Positions 59,943-64,000 of a stretch of 64,000 bases of DNA are shown here, in pieces (the first letter of the stretch is position 1; each line of letters opens with the position of its first letter). The stretch spans positions 682,001-746,000 of the forward strand of contig CAVUMR010000003.1 of assembly GCA_963742715.1 (NCBI GenBank). The letters run 5' to 3'. The translations under genes were made by a program, and so were the position numbers. Under the pieces are notes generated by a model. The model saw nothing but the letters and a program-made list of their open reading frames with translations, made no database searches and was not told the DNA's origin. This stretch comes from CAVUMR01 sp963742715. Lineage in GTDB: Bacteria; Actinomycetota; Actinomycetes; Mycobacteriales; Micromonosporaceae.

Positions 59943-60628
59943 GGGGCCAGCCGCTCAACCAGCCATCCGCCGGTCGCGTCATCGTCGACGGCAGAGCCGG
60001 CGTGAGCAGAGCCGGCGATGCGGCGGTACCGCAGCCGGTCGTGCGCCCGGTTGCGCCGGCCCTGCCAGAACTCGACGGTGTCCGGCCGTACCCGGAAGCC
60101 GCCCCAGTGCGGCGGACGCGGTACCTCGGTGTCCTCCGGCCACTGTCCGGCGTACCGGTCGAACGCGTCGTCGAGTACCTGCCGATCCGGGATGACCTTC
60201 GACTGCGGGCTCGACCAAGCGCCGAGCTGCGCCCCCCGGGGCCGGCTCCGGAAGTACCCGATGGAGGTCTGCTCGTCGACCTGCTCGGCCCGGCCGCCGA
60301 TGATCACCTGGCGCTCGATGCCGTGCCAGGGGAACAGGAGGCTGAGGTACGGGTTCGCGGTCAGCTCGGTGGCCTTGCGGGACTGGTAGTTCGTGTAGAA
60401 CAGCAGCCCGTCCGCGCCGTACCCCTTGCACAGAACCGTGCGGAGGCTGGGCCGGCCGTCCGGTGTGGCGGTCGCCACCACCATCGCGTTCGGCTCGGGC
60501 AGCTCGGCCGCCACGGCATCGGCGAGCCAACGCTCGAACTGGGTACACCAGTCCGGCGCGAGATCGCCCTCGGCGAGCCCGCGCTCGGCGTACTCCCTGC
60601 GTAGCGCGGCAAGATGGGTGATGGTCAC
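59939..60628 (-). CDS. pdxH: Pyridoxamine 5'-phosphate oxidase
   Basis: 229 residues. FMN enzyme making pyridoxal 5'-phosphate. Signatures: NAMVVATATPDGRPSLRTVLCKGYGADGLLFYTNY, SRKATELTANP, SIGYFRSRPRGAQLGAWSS and the end motif WQGRRNRAHDRLRYRR. An internal GSAHAGSAVDDDATG insertion precedes the final WLVERLAP. PLP serves GlyA and SerC encoded nearby. Confidence 0.95.
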   Translation of the reverse strand: MTITHLAALRREYAERGLAEGDLAPDWCTQFERWLADAVAAELPEPNAMVVATATPDGRPSLRTVLCKGYGADGLLFYTNYQSRKATELTANPYLSLLFPWHGIERQVIIGGRAEQVDEQTSIGYFRSRPRGAQLGAWSSPQSKVIPDRQVLDDAFDRYAGQWPEDTEVPRPPHWGGFRVRPDTVEFWQGRRNRAHDRLRYRRIAGSAHAGSAVDDDATGGWLVERLAP

Positions 60629-60722
60629 GCGTCCATCCTGACCGCATCAGGGCCGGTTCGGGGGGAGGGTTGTCACCCGGAACACATCCGCCGTACCCCC
60701 CTGTTCGGCGATGCTGGGTATG

Positions 60723-60736
60723 TGCTCCGCGGAGCA
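60723..60736. promoter_or_regulatory. 14-bp perfect palindrome between pdxH and citrate synthase
   Basis: TGCTCCGCGGAGCA, in the 270-bp divergent spacer. A possible operator; no known regulator match. Confidence 0.35.
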
Positions 60737-60898
60737 TTCCGACCTCGCCTCGCGCCGGTTGTTACCGGCCAGGCAAGATGGGCAAAACGCCGCCGGTTCG
60801 CCGGCGGTGGAGAGGGACCGGGCGTGGACCTCGGACCAGAGGACCGGAGGTTGCCACCCGGACACCGTCAACGCAGACGAGATCTCGGGAGACGCAAG

Positions 60899-61999
60899 AT
60901 GTCCGACTTCAAACCTGGTCTCGAGGGCGTGGTGGCCTTCGAGACCGAGATCGCCGAGCCGGACCGGGCCGGCGGAGCACTCCGCTACCGGGGCGTGGAC
61001 ATCGAGGACCTCGTCGGGAAGGTGTCCTTCGGCAACGTCTGGGCGCTGTTGGTGGACGGCAAGTTCGGTCCCGGGCTGCCCCCGGCCGAGCCGTTCCCGG
61101 TGCCGGTGCACTCCGGCGACATCCGGGTCGACGTGCAGAGCGCGGTGGCGATGCTCGCGCCGCACTGGGGGCTGGGCCAGCTGCTGGACATCTCCGACGA
61201 GCAGGCCCGCGAGGACCTGGCCCGCGTCTCGGTGACCGCCCTGTCGTTCGTGGCCCAGTCGGCTCGCGGGGTCGGACTGCCCGCGGTGTCCCAGCGGGAC
61301 GTGGACCGGGCCCGCACCATCGTCGAACGGTTCATGATCCGCTGGCGCGGCGAGCCGGACCCCAAGCACGTCCAGGCCGTGGACGCCTACTTCATGTCCG
61401 CCGCCGAGCACGGCATGAACGCCTCGACGTTCACCGCCCGGGTGGTCGCCTCGACCGGCGCGGACAGCGCCGCGGCGATCTCCTCGGCCATCGGCGCGCT
61501 GTCCGGGCCGCTGCACGGCGGGGCGCCCTCCCGGGTGCTGCACATGCTCGAAGAGGTCGAGAAGTCCGGCGATGCCGAGGGCTACGTCAAGGGTGTGCTC
61601 GACCGCGGCGAGCGGCTGATGGGCTTCGGACACCGGGTGTACCGCGCCGAGGATCCCCGTGCGCGGGTGCTCCGGCGTACCGCCCGGGACCTGGGCGCGC
61701 CCCGGTTCGAGATCGCCGAGGCGCTGGAGAAGGCCGCTCTCGCCGAGCTGCAGGAGCGCCGGCCCGACCGGGTGCTGGCCACCAACGTGGAGTTCTGGTC
61801 GGCCGTGGTACTCGACTTCGCCGAGGTACCGGCGCACATGTTCACCTCGATGTTCACCTGCGCCCGGGTGGCCGGGTGGAGCGCGCACATCCTGGAGCAG
61901 AAGAAGCTCAAGCGGTTGGTACGCCCGTCCGCCACCTATGTCGGGCCGGCGCCGCGCAAGCCGGCCGAGGTCGAGGGCTGGAGCGAGATCGCCAGCTGA
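60899..61999 (+). CDS. Citrate synthase, second type
   Basis: 366 residues; ATG 60899 behind GGGAGA, upstream extension rejected. Condenses acetyl-CoA with oxaloacetate. Signatures: GALRYRGVDIEDLV, catalytic His in AEHGMNAST, GPLHGGAP, GFGHRVYRAEDPRA and FTCARVAGWSAHILEQ. It belongs to the shorter actinobacterial citrate synthase 2 group, as far as motifs show. A 2-methylcitrate role is possible. Confidence 0.94.
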   Translation: MSDFKPGLEGVVAFETEIAEPDRAGGALRYRGVDIEDLVGKVSFGNVWALLVDGKFGPGLPPAEPFPVPVHSGDIRVDVQSAVAMLAPHWGLGQLLDISDEQAREDLARVSVTALSFVAQSARGVGLPAVSQRDVDRARTIVERFMIRWRGEPDPKHVQAVDAYFMSAAEHGMNASTFTARVVASTGADSAAAISSAIGALSGPLHGGAPSRVLHMLEEVEKSGDAEGYVKGVLDRGERLMGFGHRVYRAEDPRARVLRRTARDLGAPRFEIAEALEKAALAELQERRPDRVLATNVEFWSAVVLDFAEVPAHMFTSMFTCARVAGWSAHILEQKKLKRLVRPSATYVGPAPRKPAEVEGWSEIAS

Positions 62000-62102
62000 C
62001 GCCGGCCGGTGGCGGGGTCCGGCCCGGCCCCGCACCGCTCCACCCGTGACCACGCCCGCACCGTGACCACGCTCGCACTGTGACCCGGAAGGACGCCCTG
62101 GA

Positions 62103-63245
62103 GTGGCCGACACACCCGCGATCCGTATCCCAGCCGAGTTGCTGCCGGCCGACGGCCGGTTCGGCTCCGGTCCGGGGAAGGTACGGCCCGAGCAGGTGAC
62201 CGCGCTGGCCGAGGTCGCGACCAGCTACCTCGGTACGTCGCACCGCCAGCACACGGTGCGCGACCAGGTTGCGCGGCTGCGCCGCGGGCTCGCCGAGCTG
62301 TTCAGCCTTCCGGCCGGGTACGAGGTGGTGCTCGGCAACGGCGGCACCACCGCATTCTGGGAGATCGCGGTGTTCTCGCTGATCCGCGACCGGGCGCAGC
62401 TCGCCACCTTCGGCGAGTTCGGCGGCAAGCTCGCCGCGTCGGTGAAGGCCGCTCCGTTCCTCGGCCAGCCGACGATCAGGCGGGTGGAGCCGGGCACGTT
62501 CGCCGAGCTGGTGGCCGAGCCGGGAATCGACGCCTACTGCACCCCGCACAACGAGACCTCGACCGGCGTGGTCGCTCCGGTCCGGCGGGTCGCCGGCGCC
62601 GATCCGGGCGCGCTGATGCTGCACGACGCGACCAGTGCCGCCGGCGGGCTCGAGGTCGACCTGACCGAGTCGGACGTGTACTACTTCGCGCCGCAGAAGT
62701 GCCTCGGCTCGGACGGCGGGCTCTGGATCGCGCTGATGTCGCCGGCCGCGCTGGCCCGTACTGCCGAGATCAAGGACTCCGGGCGGTACATTCCGGCCTT
62801 CCTCGACCTGACGACCGCGGTGGACAACTCGCGGCTGGAACAGACGTACAACACGCCCGCGCTGGCCACCATCCTGCTCGCCGCCGAGCAGGTGGACTGG
62901 CTGCTCGGCAACGGCGGCCTGTCCTGGTCGGCCAAGCGGACCGCGGAGAGCGCCGGAATGATCTACGGCTGGGCCGAGCGCTCGTCGTTCGCCCGGCCGT
63001 TCGTCACGGATCCGGCGCAGAGGTCGCACGTCGTCGCCTGCATCGACTTCGCCGACGGGGTGGACGCCGCGGCCCTGGCCGCGGCGCTGCGCGCCAACGG
63101 GGTCGTGGACACCGAGCCGTACCGCAAGCTCGGCCGCAACCAGCTGCGGATCGCGCTGTTCCCGTCGATCGACCCGGCGGACGTGGAGGCGCTGACCGGC
63201 TGCATCGACTATCTTGTCGAACGGCTCGATCAGACGCGGCTCTGA
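62103..63245 (+). CDS. serC: Phosphoserine aminotransferase
   Basis: 380 residues from GTG 62103. PLP enzyme making phosphoserine from phosphohydroxypyruvate. Signatures: DGRFGSGPGKVR, GTSHRQ, LGNGGTTAFW, TPHNETSTGV and the PLP Lys in YFAPQKCLGSDGG. It is of the actinobacterial/archaeal-type length. Stop in a tandem repeat. Confidence 0.96.
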   Translation: MADTPAIRIPAELLPADGRFGSGPGKVRPEQVTALAEVATSYLGTSHRQHTVRDQVARLRRGLAELFSLPAGYEVVLGNGGTTAFWEIAVFSLIRDRAQLATFGEFGGKLAASVKAAPFLGQPTIRRVEPGTFAELVAEPGIDAYCTPHNETSTGVVAPVRRVAGADPGALMLHDATSAAGGLEVDLTESDVYYFAPQKCLGSDGGLWIALMSPAALARTAEIKDSGRYIPAFLDLTTAVDNSRLEQTYNTPALATILLAAEQVDWLLGNGGLSWSAKRTAESAGMIYGWAERSSFARPFVTDPAQRSHVVACIDFADGVDAAALAAALRANGVVDTEPYRKLGRNQLRIALFPSIDPADVEALTGCIDYLVERLDQTRL

Positions 63246-63303
63246 CAGGACGCGGCTCCGACAGGACGCGGCCTCACCGGACCCGGCTCTGATCAGACGT
63301 GGC
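63231..63303. repeat. ~16-bp tandem repeats including the serC stop codon
   Basis: cagacgcggctctga (63231-63245, the gene end), caggacgcggctccga, caggacgcggcctca, a diverged unit, then cagacgtggc. The spacing is 15-17 bp. Confidence 0.85.
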
Positions 63304-63402
63304 GCCCGAGATGTTGTCCGAGGTCGGCGTGGCCTCCCCTGAAGGCATTAGGGTTCGGCGTACTGTGACCTGACGGCGCTCCGACCGGGACGGAGGACTG
63401 CG

Positions 63403-64000
63403 ATGCGGCCCGTACGCTTCGTCGCCCTGTCCGAAGACGGCCAGGCGCTCGTCCTCGCTGACGAGGTCGGGCGACTGCTCAGCTTGCCCCTCGATGACCA
63501 CGTGTCCGGCGCGGTCCGGCACGAACGGCATGTAACTCCTGGTCAAGGGGCGCTGTCGGTCGAGGTCGCGCCCGCGCTGTCACCACGCGACATCCAGGCA
63601 CGCATCCGCGCCGGCGAGTCGGCCGAGGACGTGGCCCGGGTGGCCGGCGTCCAGGTCGACCGGGTGCTGCGGTACGCCGGACCGGTGCTGCAGGAGCGGG
63701 CCATGCTCGCCCAGCACGCCCGACGTACCCGGTTGCGCAGTTCCGATCGCGGCGCGCCGCTCAGCGAGATCGTGGACAAGCGGCTGCGCCAGCACGGCGT
63801 CGACACCGAGAACGTGTCCTGGGACGCGTACCGCAAAGAAGACGGCACCTGGCGGGTCGTGGCCAGCTGGCCGAGCGGCAAGGCGACCGCGCGGGCGATC
63901 TGGGATCTGGACAAGGCCCGGCAGGTCGTTACGCCGTTCGACGACATGGCCGGTTTCCTCTCCACCGAGCGGCCCGATCCGCTGCTCGGCCAGGAACCGG
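63403..64000 (+). CDS. sepH: Septation protein SepH (DUF3071), 3' truncated by window edge
   Basis: ATG 63403 behind GGAGGA; 199 codons are visible and open to the edge. Opening MRPVRFVALSEDGQALVLADEVGRLLSLPLDD and the HTH-like SPRDIQARIRAGESAEDVARVAGV with DRVLRYAGPVLQERAMLAQHAR are diagnostic of SepH, an actinobacterial cell-division factor that stimulates FtsZ assembly. The C-terminus is missing. Confidence 0.93.
   Translation, partial: MRPVRFVALSEDGQALVLADEVGRLLSLPLDDHVSGAVRHERHVTPGQGALSVEVAPALSPRDIQARIRAGESAEDVARVAGVQVDRVLRYAGPVLQERAMLAQHARRTRLRSSDRGAPLSEIVDKRLRQHGVDTENVSWDAYRKEDGTWRVVASWPSGKATARAIWDLDKARQVVTPFDDMAGFLSTERPDPLLGQEP

Noticed and set aside
1..64000. tRNA, rRNA or insertion sequences
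   Set aside because: No cloverleaf-like or rRNA-conserved segments and no transposase motifs recognised by eye; a tRNAscan or ISfinder run would be decisive.

Overview
High-GC actinobacterial chromosome segment with no rRNA, tRNA, insertion sequence or CRISPR that I can recognise. GTG and TTG starts, ATGA/GTGA overlaps, and families such as DUF397, DUF574 methyltransferase, DUF222-HNH, SepH, UdgX and a ZTP riboswitch before glyA all point to an actinomycete. A Micromonosporaceae-like organism is my guess; the genus is not determined.

Layout. 1-3117: the end of one ABC exporter half and a complete partner, followed by a LuxR-type regulator with a degenerate receiver. 4358-9232: small membrane protein, DinB/DUF664 protein, aldo/keto reductase, HAD hydrolase, and a DUF222-HNH nuclease preceded by three tandem ~120-bp repeats. 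9634-15083: amidase, GH20 hexosaminidase, a 35-residue membrane peptide, a YihY/BrkB protein with a repeat-expanded N-terminus, and a zinc-ribbon-like protein. 15087-28207: a compact hybrid biosynthetic locus with an NRPS (A-PCP-C-PCP), an amidinotransferase, a one-module PKS (KS-AT-KR-DH-ACP) and a LanB-type glutamylation/tRNA-dependent ligase domain, with a possible 55-codon gene just upstream of the LanB gene. 28397-32733: FHA protein, PAS-GGDEF-EAL protein, DUF574 methyltransferase. 33101-36280: an ECF nickel/cobalt transporter preceded by two TTGCAA-N5-TTGCAA-type sites that match the nickel regulator Nur. 36277-38251: peptide deformylase, then glyA under a ZTP riboswitch. 38719-40449: an XRE-ImmA/IrrE regulator overlapping a PIN-like gene, behind paired palindromes. 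40541-48785: GH13 enzyme, a MacB-like exporter operon with a lipoprotein, the divergent two-component system, and a Crp/Fnr regulator. 49195-64000: mainly housekeeping genes (polyprenol-phosphate glycosyltransferase, PAQR protein, serine dehydratase, CDF exporter, DUF202 pair, glutaryl-CoA-type dehydrogenase, mutarotase, UdgX, MFS, PdxH, citrate synthase, SerC and the start of SepH).

The most interesting system is the 15-28 kb locus. Amidinotransferase, NRPS, PKS and a LanB-like protein that lacks the elimination domain suggest a small guanidine-bearing peptide-polyketide, possibly with a tRNA-dependent step. A second, window-wide peculiarity is short tandem duplications that abut or include stop codons of at least seven genes, together with in-frame repeat expansions in three proteins and a high density of GGTACC. 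All assignments are by eye from motifs; no database search was run.
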